Below, in pieces: positions 40,120 through 51,703 of a stretch of 64,000 nucleotides of DNA. Positions within the stretch are counted from its first letter, which is position 1. Each line of letters starts with the position of its first letter. The notes under the pieces are model-generated. The model saw only the letters and a list, made by a program, of their open reading frames with translations, did not search any database and was not told the DNA's origin. The translations under genes and the position numbers were made by a program. The stretch is from Tetrahymena elliotti 4EA (lineage: Eukaryota > Ciliophora > Oligohymenophorea > Hymenostomatida > Tetrahymenidae): assembly GCA_000231825.2 (NCBI GenBank), contig JH720313.1:492130-556129 (forward strand), given 5' to 3'.

Positions 40120-42155
40120 TCATTTCAAGGCTTTTCTTTTTGGAGATTATTTTTCTTTTGATTACTGTTTCTAATTGCTTTCTTCTATTTCCATTTCAGT
40201 TTTGTTACTATTTTAATTGACTTTTTCGTTGCTTAATAGGTCAGAAGATTTAGCAGATGTTTTTTGAATTAATGGACTCTATGAACCTAATTAAATTTGC
40301 TCTTAATATCTAGTTTACATAGTTAAACTTGATGGAATAGGAGATTATGGGATAGATTTTTCATTTTCATTTGAGGTTTTTTTCTTCGACTTATTATTAA
40401 TATCTTATTAGGTAGAACTGGTAAGTTAAGTAGTTTAAGATCTAGTAGAAATTTCGTTTGAAGGAGTTTTAAAATTATGCTAAACTTGCTATTGCTATTG
40501 TTGGTTCTAACTTTACTATTTTGATACATTTGTACTTTTAGGGCTAGGGCTAGGAGTAATTCTAGGGCTAGATTGAATAATCTTTTAAGGGCTTTAATTG
40601 CCAACTTTTTTTGGACTAAGAGTACTTGAGCGAGTTGTAATCACACTAAGAATTGTTTATTTTGGACTTTGATTATTATCAGAACAGTTAGCTGCAATTG
40701 TAGATTTACTTGGACTAGAATTAAATGCTGCCACCTTTTTTGGGCTTCCGTGAGTAACATGTGGCTTTTGTGGGCTATTATTATTAGTATTATTTGATGA
40801 ATTACATGGGCCATTAAGCGAAAATGTTTTATTAGGGCTCTATGAAACTGAAGGAGTAGAAGAATTTATCATAGGAGAACGGTTACGTGTTTGACTAGCA
40901 ATTGAGTTAGAAGGGGGTAAATATGATTAAGGTGATAGTAAACTGGAATTATTGATTTATGGAGAAGAACTAGATGCATTTTATTCAATTTAACCTGATG
41001 ATTAGTTGTTTAAATTCTATGCATTTCCTTTTTCTTTTTATTATTTTCCATTTACTTTATTATGATCATTTTGCTAAGTTTCTTTTTAATTTGGCTTCTA
41101 AGAAGTTTACTAATTGGGTTGAGATGGCTGCAGCTAATTAAGCTTTTTTTAGCTGTCTGAAGAGCGTAGAACTCTACCTGAAGAAGAAGGGCTTTGAGAG
41201 AGATTTTTTGGAGTTGAAACTTAAAGATTTGAAACAAGTATTTAGTTAAGTTATTCCTACTCTTTTTTCTTTTAGTTAATTGTGTTTAAAAATCCTTGAG
41301 TCAAAGGAGTATTTCTTTCATTGAAAACTTCTTCTAACTAAGTTACTTTACGCATGGCATCATAATAGCGAGCATTTTATATTGCCTTATTAATTTCTTT
41401 AACCAATTTTTACTTACTAACTTCCTCTGTTTCTATAAACAAGTAAACATAATCAACAAGTATTTTATCGAAAGCGTAAGAAAGAGGATTGATGCTTTGT
41501 GTCATTCTATCTCTTTTAGAATGACCATAACTTTCGAACCTTATAACATACTTATCATGCTGCGGGACTAAGGGAGAGTTAATCTAAGTATATCCATTCT
41601 AATTTAAGTGATTACTTAATGAAACATTACTAGAGTTATTATTTCCAAGGCTGTTAGTATTATGATTCTATTAGGAGTTCAAAGCTGATTTATTTGGACT
41701 CTTACTTGATTTCTCACTTCTACTTTCAAATGAATTGTTTCTTCTATCAGCTTAAGGCTAGTTTTATCTCTCTATTTGTTTAGAAAAATATTTTAAAACT
41801 GAATTCGAAAATTCAAACAATATTTTGTCAAATAAAAAAGCAAAAAATGTAAAATATTTGGTCTAACTATCAAAATATCATAGAATCAATAAAATTATAA
41901 ATAGAAAGAAAAAGATGCATCAATTTCATAATATTATTTACATATAATAAACCTTTGCTTCACCCAACATTCGCAACGCTTTACTAAGCCATTTATCTGT
42001 ACCTCGTATAATGATGCTACATATTCGCTTTTGTCTAATCCACAAACTTACCTTGTTTCGAAATCCCAAGTATAGCAATATTAAGCATTTTGCTTAAACA
42101 TTCTCTTGAGCTAATTTCGAACTTTAACAGGGTTTTCTATATTTTGCAAAAACAT
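40120..42155 (-). CDS. SPKK-motif-rich, Gln/Ser/Asn-rich protein, possibly chromatin-associated
   Basis: The main exon (40120 to about 41774) is one long open frame. It opens with a charged helical part (VSKQKLVKEINKAIQNARYY) followed by about 400 low-complexity residues. Among these are repeated S-P-[KQS]-K units: SPNK, SPQK, GSPKKVAAF, SPSK, LSPKKVGN, SPSPK and a basic end SPKRKALK. SPKK repeats are known from histone tails as minor-groove binders of A+T-rich DNA and as sites for proline-directed kinases, so a chromatin role is plausible but inferred. An upstream exon, joined in phase across about 170 bp, supplies a compact Cys/Trp-containing N-terminus with LYEVQINGLVKRCECWVKQR. The frame stays open upstream of the chosen ATG and a further exon near 42300-42400 is likely. 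No family was recognised for the N-terminal block. Confidence 0.65.
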
Positions 42156-43161
42156 CGCTTTTATTTAAAATACTGACTGAATGCTAAATGCTTTGCTCAA
42201 GCGCTTCTTTGTCCTTCTAAGCTTTTGGTTTACTTTTTACTTTGCTTGTTATCCTTTTTAGATAAAATATATTTAAATTTTTCACTCTATTATAAATAAT
42301 TCATTAATTTACTATTATAGGTTTCTTTTTGTATGTTTTTCCCGCTTCAGATACCACTTCTTTTTCAATTCAATATTTTAATCTTAATCATTATCAAAAT
42401 TAATGTTATTTATCACATATAAGATTATTCTAATGATAATAAATCAATCAATCAAAACTTTTGCATGTCATTATTAACTTAATTTTTCTCATCTAAATTG
42501 ATCAAGTAAACAACATTATAAATTTTAATTAGCAAAGGTTTATTCCTATTTTTATTAGCTCATCAATGCTTAGATACATAAAGACTGTGTTTTATTTTTT
42601 CAAATATTTCTATTTCTATTTTGATTTTTTTTGGATGGCTGGTCTTCTATATTGACATCAAATCATTATTTCCATTAAAATTTAAGATCAAAAATAAATT
42701 CACTTCTTTCAAAAATTTTTTCATCTATAAAGAAATTTTATTTGCACTAGCTCTTACGGCCTTTTATTAAAAAGAAATACTTTATTTATAATTTTTTGCA
42801 TCTACTAAAAAATGTATCTATCTTTAACAGTAAGCTCCAAAGTTTAAAAAACAATAAAACTTTATTTCTAAAAATATCTAGCTCTAAATATTGTTGTAAA
42901 AATATAATATAATTTTTTTATTTATTTATTTAAAAACAAAGAAGTCTAAGAAGAAATAGAAAATCTTTTATTAAGATTAACAATAGAAAAAATATAATTT
43001 ATGGAAAACAAAATTAGTCTATTTTAAAATAAAAGGTTACTTGCCATTTTTATAATTTGTGTATTCTTAAATAAAATCTAAGATTTAAAAAAATTGATAT
43101 AATTCTTTGATAATATAATTATTATACTCTGCATTAATTAACAATAAAAATAATAAATACT
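42156..43161. other. Divergent intergenic region
   Basis: About 1 kb between the SPKK-rich gene (minus) and a small plus-strand gene. The first 300 bases may include an unplaced 5' exon of the SPKK-rich gene (frame containing KKKWYLKREKHTKR). The rest is A+T-rich. Confidence 0.5.
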
Positions 43162-43521
43162 ATGAATACCAAATTTTAAAAACTGCTCAAAATCGCATAA
43201 ATTTCTCTTTTACTAATTATTGTCTATGCTCTCCTAATATTTATAAGTGAAAATCCATAAATGAAAAGTTATTAAAATGACTCTGTTTTCTTTAGAAAAA
43301 GCGCACTAAATAGTACTACTTCTAATTGGGTTGTTAATGGAAGATATAGTAAAGATGAATCTGAATGCATTGAAAACTGCATGAGATAAGGAGGAATAAA
43401 TTGTGGTGGTGTATTGTATTTTGCTTGTTGTAAATCTCAAGAATATTGCATCACTTATCCCTTAGGAATAGCCAAATGCAATGAACTACTACCAAATTTT
43501 AGATGTTTTAGACCTTCTTGA
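43162..43521 (+). CDS. Small Cys-rich secreted or membrane-anchored protein
   Basis: A 119-residue single-exon frame. After a short basic start (MNTKFQKLLK), residues about 12-28 form a strong hydrophobic segment (ISLLLIIVYALLIF) acting as a signal peptide or anchor. The last 60 residues contain eight cysteines: ECIENC, NCGG, ACCKS, YC, KC and RCF. This dense pattern suggests disulfide bonding outside the cytosol. No family was recognised. Despite being short it ends at the first TGA, and the cysteine density argues against chance. The flanking spacer carries a direct repeat that is not part of the gene. Confidence 0.65.
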
Positions 43522-43637
43522 AAAAATGTTATTGTAATAATCTATATAAACTCAGGATTATTTACATCTTTTCTATTAATAAATGATTTATAACTAGCTA
43601 ATGAAACGATTTGAATATATATATAAATATTTTATGT

Positions 43638-43866
43638 GATAAATTTAATAGTGGTTGATATAATTACATTTTTTCAGTAATTAAAAGTAAATTTAAATTT
43701 AATTATTCTCAATATTGAAACTAATAAGAAAGAGCAAACAAAAGATCATTTACATATTAAAAGTTATTCTCTCAATAATTTTTTATTTAAAAATTTTTTA
43801 AAAAATTATTCATTTTTATTATTTTTAATTGCCTTTTAAAAATATTATTTTTCTTTTTTAAATCTA
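43638..43866 (+). repeat. Direct repeat, copy 1 (non-coding)
   Basis: Begins gataaatttaatagtggtt and ends with a poly-T/CTTTTTTAA tract. A second, diverged copy starts about 300 bases downstream in the same order and orientation. Confidence 0.75.
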
Positions 43867-43935
43867 AAATATTAATAAATCATCTTTAACTAACCTTAGA
43901 AATGATTTAAATATATTTTTTTAAATATTAAGATT

Positions 43936-44170
43936 GATAAATTTAATAGTGGTTTATGCTATTACATTTTTACATTAATTAAAAGAAAATTTAATTAGCA
44001 AAACATTTATTTATTTTTTAGTTTATATACATTTAAACTAAGATAAACAAATAAAAGATTATTTACATATTACAAGTTATTTTTTTAATAAATTAATATT
44101 TATATTTAAATTGTTCATTTTTCATTATTTTAATTTCCTTTTTATAATATTATTTTTCTTTTTTAATTAA
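43936..44170 (+). repeat. Direct repeat, copy 2 (non-coding)
   Basis: Shares the opening gataaatttaatagtggtt, the middle segment with atttacatatta, and the closing ttatttttcttttttaa with copy 1, at offsets of 298-309 bases. Small indels separate the copies. It lies immediately 3' of the 7TM gene. Confidence 0.75.
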
Positions 44171-44219
44171 TTAAGGTTTTTTAAGATATTAATTAAATTT
44201 AATTAATTATTATACTATC

Positions 44220-45957
44220 TCAATCACAATCATCATGCACATGAGACTCTTTTAATTGATACTTTTCTGTGAAACTTTTACTAAATCCTCCAGATTTTAT
44301 TTTTTGGTGAGCAAAGTCAAGGTTGTCTAATTTATCCTTTTTTATGCAAGTATCACTACCACATTCACTTTCACAATTATTTGCATTTAAATCACAGGTT
44401 TTACATATAATTTTCTTCTTAAGTCTTCTTAAATCATCAGCAGCCTAAAACCAACTTTTACCCTTTTTTACTTTGTGCTTGTGTTTACAATTTATTGGAT
44501 CACTACATGGTATATCATCTACTGCGGCTATATTCTAATCTTTGTTCAAAACTATAGTGTATTATTCTTCTTCATCATCCTCACTATCTTCAACAAAGAA
44601 ATGCTTTTAATCTTTCTTCTCTTTAGATATGGGATCTTATAAGTCAATCTGTTTATATAAATTTAAATATTCTTAAATTTTTTACACTATTAAAAAAGTT
44701 TTAAGTAAAGCTTAATTAAAAATTTCTTATAATATTTAAGCTATTTATTTATCAAGAAAAATTTTATTTTAAAAGTAAAACGTAATTGAAAAAAAATAAT
44801 ACATTTTCTTTAGACCTATTTCTTATTGGCAATACATAGAAGATATATGGGATCATTATAGAAGGAATAGCTTGAAGTAAAAATCTGAGAAAGCTAACGA
44901 CTTGTCCCAAAGGAGTTTCAGTTATATAGAGATCATGATCAATGCAGTAAAAATCAACATCCCAAATAAGTTATGTAACTAAATCTAAAAGCAATGTTAT
45001 CAATGAGCAAAGTATGAGAGTAAATATGACCATTTTGATTTATTTAACTCTTTCTTAGTAGTAGAGCTAATCAACGTTCTCTAAATGTAATTTTTACCTT
45101 ACCCTATTATCACTACTTTCATCTACTTCTTCTATCCTTATTTCCCTTTAAAAAAAAACTCATGAGTCACATAATGGAAAATAAATGAATAATTTTTCAT
45201 AAAAATATGTTTTAATTTTTACTTGATTAGCTTTTTACTAAAAATCATGCATACAATCATAATGACTAGCTACTCAATAGAAACGAAATACCATTAAAAG
45301 CCTTTTTTTAAAAAATAAAAATTAATTTTACTCATTTTTTTATTGTTAGCTTACTGTAACGATTTTCACATTTATATCTTGGAATTCCTAATAATCCAAG
45401 AGTTAAAAACACTGATAAATTTACTATATTTACTATAAAAACATTCCTAATAATTCTTTAAGTTAAACAATAAGATAAGTCATCAGTTTATATTTGAAAT
45501 AATTTTACTTCCTAGATTTTTCTACATTGGGTTTAATTGTATAATAAATTTCTGCTATTGCATACGTAATTGCCCAAAATAGTGCCAATTCCAAATACTC
45601 ACTAACCAAATCAATTTTAATATTCTTCTCCTTAAATGCATGGAAGAAAAGCATAATAGACTATATAATAGATGTTATTATTAAATATGAATACTTTTAT
45701 CAACTAATCTTAAAAATCTACCATAATCAAAGATATCAATATAGGAAAGAACTCAAATTAGAGCTTTTTATTGAATTTAACAATACAAACGCAGCAATAA
45801 ATCCCAAATATAAACACTATCAAACATATTATGGCTGTTACTATGAACCTAATTGAAAAAAATGGATTTATAATATATATTTTACTATAGAATCAAATTA
45901 CGTAATGCAGCTACTTGAATAGAATGATGAATAACATTCTTGCTCTAAAAATGACAT
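44220..45957 (-). CDS. Seven-transmembrane protein with Cys-rich cytoplasmic tail
   Basis: A multi-exon minus-strand gene whose exons join in phase. Seven hydrophobic spans follow in order, including ITFIVTAIICLIVFIFGIYC, LELALFWAITYAIAEIYYTI, VFIVNIVNLSVFLTLGLLGI, VIFTLILCSLITLLLDLVTQ and LLQAIPSIMIPYIFYVLPIR. An acidic/basic loop sits between spans 5 and 6, and a polar tail of about 130 residues follows span 7. The tail has an acidic stretch (VEDSEDDEEEQ) and clustered Cys/His: CSDPINCKHKHK, CKTC, NCESEC and TC. The topology matches G-protein-coupled or TOM1/cAR-like receptors, but no diagnostic motif was recognised, so the ligand and coupling are unknown. An ion- or metal-linked role of the tail is speculative. 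The start (MSFLEQEC) is the first Met of the first exon. Confidence 0.65.
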
Positions 45958-46633
45958 GCCTACTGATTTTAGCCTTCAATTTTTGCTAAATTTACTTTGT
46001 TTTTGTCTATTATATTACTTTTTTTTATACTCTAATTTTTTAATAGCTTGTTTTTTTTTTGATTGATTCCTGATCCCTTATAATATTTAGGTCAATTTCA
46101 ATTAGTTGTTTTTTTAGTTGTTAAATTTAATTAATTTTAAAAATAATAAATATGTAAATTTAATATAAGTACTTTATTTTTTAGAATTTTAATTTCTTTC
46201 TTTCTTATTTACTTCTATCTATTTTTCATGTATACAAATCTAAAAAATCTTTCAAACTTATTCACTTTATTTATTACATTTCGTTTTCAATGACTCCTTC
46301 ATAATTTTTATCAATATATTTTTATTTGATGGATTTAATTTAGACTTGAGTGACTCATTAACACAAGCCGTGATTTTCTCTACAAAGTAGAAATAAATAC
46401 TCATTGAAATTCATAAATGAATTTATTATATTTATTACTTTAACCAAAACAATAATATTTTTCTTAACAAAATAACTTAAAAAAATGTAAAAAAGAAATA
46501 ATATATTCTATCAAATTTATTATTCAATAATTAAATAAACTGTATATAAAATTTAAATAAACGTATTTATCATTTAACTCTTAAGTAGTACTTTAATAAT
46601 TAAATCAATTTTTGAATAAGAATTAAGCATTAA
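45958..46633. other. Divergent intergenic region
   Basis: About 0.7 kb of A+T-rich sequence between the 7TM gene (minus) and the next plus-strand gene. Nothing else seen. Confidence 0.6.
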
Positions 46634-48214
46634 ATGAATAAACAACAAATTTAGTAAAAAAACATAGAACAGACCAAAAAGTATGGATTTCAAGATCAAA
46701 AATAAAAATTGCATTCATTACTGAAAGAGCAGTCAAATTGCAAGTTTAAGTAAATGCAAATTTATGATCCATCAAATTCAGATAAGAATTAAAGCTTCAT
46801 TGATGATAAAAAGAGATACTCTTCTTAGGCCACACAAATTTAAGATGATTTGCTTGACTATGATGAAAGTTATGCCAATTATTACAATTTAATATAATAA
46901 GAAGAAAGTTAAGATGAGCAGAACGTCTCATAAGATAAATCTTAAGATGATTCAATCATCATGTAAAGTAGATATGAAAAGGGTATCAAAAAACACTTTA
47001 CACCAGAAACTACATTTATTCAAAAAAAGAAAAAGATTCTATAAAAAAAAATATAAAATCCATCTTATCATTAACAAATAACTAACGATTTGGTAGCTGG
47101 AGAGGTAAAATAATATTAAAGAAGTTAAATATTTAAGAAAAATAATATTTTATTTTAGAGTTTTAAAGCAATAATGAGGAGATGTTCAAGTAATTTGAGT
47201 TCTATAAAATAAGAAATTAACTAAACACAAAAATAAGACAATAATTCTACTTAGCTGAACAATAACTGTTTTCCTTCTATTACTAATAACGCAAGTGAAA
47301 TTAAGAAAAGGATTCAAATTAATTATAAAGAAGTGTATAAGCTTTTTTGTTCTAAAATTTAGTAATAAGAGGATGATGATAAAGTAAGTAAAACCAAATT
47401 TTATGGAAACTAGTATAATGTTCCTAAATTTTCTGCTAATTATAGGACACCATTAAACACTAACAATAAATTTCAAAGATTTGAATATTAACTTTTACAA
47501 CCAAAAAGCAATTATTATAGAATTTCTTCTCCTGACTATGATTAGTAGCCACTAACTGTTAGTAAATTTTTTTCGAAAGCAAATTCAAGAAAATCCTCAA
47601 TTGAAGAGAGTAAAATATAGCACAAAGATTGGAATTTAGCTAAATTTGATAGTATTTAAGAAAATTCATTAAAAAATGAGAATATTAAATTAAACACTAA
47701 TTAAATTTATGATCTTTATTCTTAAAAGCTTATTGAAAAATATAAACTAGCTTAAAATAAATACGTTTAAGATAACCGATTAAATAGATAAAATGATTAA
47801 TTAGTTAAGAGAAACCAACTTTAATTAGCTGATTGTTCATCTATATAAATCAATCAATAATAATAAATTTAACCAAAGTGTTTGTTAAAAAAATACTTTT
47901 CTGTCAATTACTTAAAGTTAAAAAGTTCATAGCACTCCCCAAACAAAAAATTAGAAAACTCTGATATTTTACACACTATGTTAACAATTAAGTAAATGGA
48001 TAATTTTAGCTCCAATCAATAAATTGATTCTAAGTTTGGCTCATAAAAAAATTTATTATCCAAACAAAGCCCTTATGAAACTTGGAGACATAATAATAAA
48101 ACATGTGACTAAGGAACTTAAAATGAAAATGTATTCTAAGGTAAATTGTAATTTATGAAAGAAAGAGAAAATCTTTAAATGGATAAAAAATATCTTGAGA
48201 ATTACTATTCTTGA
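46634..48214 (+). CDS. Gln/Asn/Lys-rich protein of unknown function
   Basis: Two exons, 46634-47104 and 47159-48214, separated by a 54-bp GTAAAA...TTTTAG intron in phase 0, give 508 residues. The protein is hydrophilic throughout, without membrane spans. It has an acidic patch in the first exon (DDLLDYDESY) and scattered Ser/Asn/Gln runs. A few compact patches (EIKKRIQINYKEVYKLFC; HKDWNLAKFDS) may be functional, but no family is recognisable. The start is the first Met after an in-frame A+T-rich leader, and the stop is TGA. Confidence 0.75.
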
Positions 48215-49189
48215 ATTCTCATTAATATGTGTCTGTCTCTCTTTCTTCTTAGCTGATGAAAATACATTTTCTAATCAATAATTAAACACAAAAATTATAA
48301 AAATTTCTTATTTGATATTCGCTTTATTAGTTCACTAACTATAAAATAAATTAAAGATAATTTTATTTTTACCTCTTTTGATACTTGTAAAGGAGAATTT
48401 ATTTACCAGAAAAGATGAATAAATAGGTTGTAGATAATTTAAATTTTGTTTTTTCCTAGTATCTAATTTTATCAAATCCCAAAATAACATTGACTAACTA
48501 ACCCATGTAAATATTTTATTATTGAGTTAAATTTATAATAGATAATTAAAGTAAAAAAAACATAAAATAAAATAAATCACATATTATTGTTGTATTATTG
48601 TCATATGTGTTTTATATGTGCTTGTATGCAGCCAATAAATTAGAAAATATTATAATTAACCAATTATTTGAAAGAACTAAAGTTTTATGAATGAATAATT
48701 AAATTAATTTGACAATTTTATTTTTTGTTAAAATTATTTTTTGTTTAAATTTATTGAAAGATTAATGTATTTATTCTTTTTCATTAATTTTGTGAAATAA
48801 TTTCAAAATAGCCTATTTATTGTTTATTTCAAACCATTTTTATCTATATTATTCATTTTCTTTAAAATTCACAAAAAATTTTATGGAAATAAATTAAAAA
48901 AGATTTTTTTAAAGATAAAATTACACTCTAAAATATTTTTTAAAATTTGATTTATTGTTTAATTCTTAGCGATTAATTATTTTTATTTAGCAAAACATAA
49001 AAAGCTAACTATTAAATCAAAGCGAGCGCAGGACAAGAAATTTAAATAATAAATTCTTAATTAAATTAGATCAAATAAACATATATTCTTTAATTTGATT
49101 TTCTTTTAGAAAGAAACATACAAAGAATTTAGTTTTTTGCAAGTTAATTTATCAAATTAAAAAAAGTAGATTTTTAGCAAGTTGATTAA
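48215..49189. other. Gene-free spacer
   Basis: About 1 kb between two plus-strand genes. A+T-rich with no supported exon. Confidence 0.6.
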
Positions 49190-51283
49190 ATGTTGAATAA
49201 ATTCGCTCAAGATAAACAATTAGATAGAAATTTTAGTTGTTTTGACAAATACGTCTTTGAATAACTTCACTTAAATTCTAATAAAATTAATCCTTTCCAC
49301 ACTGGTAAATTGATAACAATATGATTTTAGCTATTTTGTGCTTAATTACTTTATTTTTAAAAAAGATTGTAAGTTTACTAAGAGGAGAGTATGCTACTGT
49401 AGCTATCATACTAGCTCTTTGATTACTTAGAAAGTAATTTAGTATTTATTAGAAATAAAGAGATTAACTATTTGTTTTGCAAAATCAATTAGTAATCAGA
49501 ATTAAGTGAAGCAGTAAATAGATATCTTAAAGTTGATTATAGTGGAGCCACTAAGGAAGACTTAAAGAGATCTCTTATAAATGTATGATTATTTTAAAGA
49601 TAAAAGCAGTGATTAAATAATATTTTATTCAATTAGAGATAGTTAGCATAAGAAAAAGTGAAAAGGTTATAAGATTTAGAAGATATATTTTACATGGCTC
49701 CAAAATATGAAGAATTTATTGAAGCCAAAAAAGAGTTAGAGACATAAAGCATAAGAGAGCAAATTATTTAAGAATAAAAGAACATGATAATCAATGGTCA
49801 ATGCTATTATTGTCAAACTACTCATTCTAATAAATTTTATGAAATAAGCCCTGTAATTTTTTTAGATTTTTTGCAATGAAATAAAAATTAGGTTTGGCGG
49901 AACAAAATACTAGCTACTTTCCTTTTTAAAGAAAGATAGAATAAAATAAAGAATATTTTAATTAGATTTTAATTTTATAAATGACTTTATTTTTAGAAAT
50001 GCATATCTTTTTAATTAAAATACTGATAGAATCCTGCTGAGAATGTTGTAATATGTGAAGAATGCGCAATTTCCAATCATCCTGAAGTTGTTACGTATAA
50101 CAAGTAATCTATCTTAAAGCATAAATATCTTAAATAGCTAATTAATATTTTTTATTTTCATAGCAAGCCAGCTCAGAAGCCTGAAAATCTCATTGAAAAG
50201 AAAAAAAAGAGATAAGAGGCCTAAGCAAAAAGATTATAGACTCTCCAAGCCAAAAAATTATAAAGAATGAATGCTTAAGAGTTAAATAAGCCTAATAAAT
50301 AAGGAAATGATAAAGTAATAATTTGTGAATTAATTAAGAATAAAATATTCAATTTAAATTTTTGTTTAGAGTACAACAAAGCTTGATAAGGACGATGATG
50401 ATGAAGAAAGTGATATTTCTGAAACACAAAAAGAATGTAATTGGGAAAAATGTAAAAAGAAAAATAAAAGTGATCCTGATGATATTCTTGTTTGCAAAAA
50501 TTGTAATAAGAGTTTCCATGCTGAGTGCTGTGATCCTCCTCTTGAGAAAGGGATTGTTTCTAAATATGATTGGTTTTGCACAGAATGCAAGCTCTGCTTC
50601 GTATGTAACAAAAATACTAAAGTAAATCAAAATTTTTTTTATATTATTTTTGTCTAACTAATATAATGTTTTTTGATCACATTAAATAAACAAATAATAT
50701 TTAATTTTATTATAATTAAATTAGGAAAATGAACTTCTTATGTGTGATTGTTGTGATAGACCATTCCACATGAGCTGTTTAGAGCCAGCAAGAACTGACA
50801 TTCCAGAAGGAAGATGGTTTTGTAAAGATTGTGAAAAATGCCCATGTTGCGAAGTTCTCTTATTCTAAAATTATTCGAGAGAATTACTCAAGCAATATGC
50901 AAAGTAATAAGTAGATAATAAAATAATATGTAACGATTGCTGGGTATACTATCAAGAAGTAAACTTTTAAAGATTTATTTGTTGAATAAAGGAAAAATTG
51001 TATTTTTTGTATTTCAAAAAGAAAAAATATTGTCCAATATGCTTCAAAATAATAGAAGAAAATGCGGAAGGTGATTTCGTTTATTGTGATAAATGTCAAT
51101 TATGTAATATTCATTTTTGCATCAAGCAATACTTATACAATATACATTTTATAATAATTTTAAATAGGGCTCCACTACTAATGTGAAAAGAAGTTGAGCA
51201 ATAGATCTTTTAGAGAAATTAACAGGTCAAAATAATTCTGCTGTAGTAAATGTAAACCAGTTGAAGATATCAAATAAAAATGA
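49190..51283 (+). CDS. Multi-PHD-finger protein (probable chromatin reader)
   Basis: About eight exons in phase. The N-terminal third contains several Cys/His pairs (CYCSYH; CYYCQTTH; VICEECAISNH), probably an extended zinc-binding domain, then a Lys/Gln-rich helix (EKKKKRQEAQAKRLQTLQAK). Two full C4HC3 PHD fingers follow: CKNCNKSFHAECCDPP...WFCTEC, and LLMCDCCDRPFHMSCLEPAR...RWFCKDC. After CPCC and ICNDCWVYY comes a third: YCPICF...YCDKCQLWLHYQCE...FCCSKC. The final Trp of the third finger is restored only by splicing an intron of about 65 bp near 51103-51168. PHD fingers read methylated or unmodified histone H3 tails. The tandem arrangement resembles that in MLL/KMT2- and DPF-type chromatin regulators, but no SET or bromodomain is present here. 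Confidence 0.88.
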
Positions 51284-51703
51284 AAATTAAATAAAAGACA
51301 TCACAAATTAATTACAAATTTTAATGATAAAATTTTTGCCTATACATATATATATAATAATAATAAATCATTGATAGCCACTAAAAAGTTATTTATTTTA
51401 CTTATTAGTTTTATTAATTCTTTGTTGATTTACTTACACATAAGCTTTTATTTATATTTATTTATTATTATTATTAAAGTCGTTCCTGATTTACTTTTTT
51501 TATTTGTCTTTTTTGATTAATTAATTTTATTAAAGTGGAAAGTTTGCAATTTTATTTGCTCTTTTATATTATTAGATGAATTTGTTAATTTTATAAAATT
51601 TATCCTTGAAATTGAAATTTATTTTTATTGTATGGACAATAGTAAAAGGAGCAATTTATTTATTAAAAATTTATAATGACGATAAATATCAATTAGTAAA
51701 TTT
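51284..51703. other. Spacer between convergent genes
   Basis: About 0.4 kb between the 3' ends of the PHD gene and the coiled-coil gene. Contains a short TA-repeat near 51347. Nothing else. Confidence 0.6.

Noticed and set aside
50349..50630. Minus-strand frames opposite the first PHD finger
   Set aside because: Shadows of the PHD exon; they contain TAA/TAG-dependent ends and no conserved residues.
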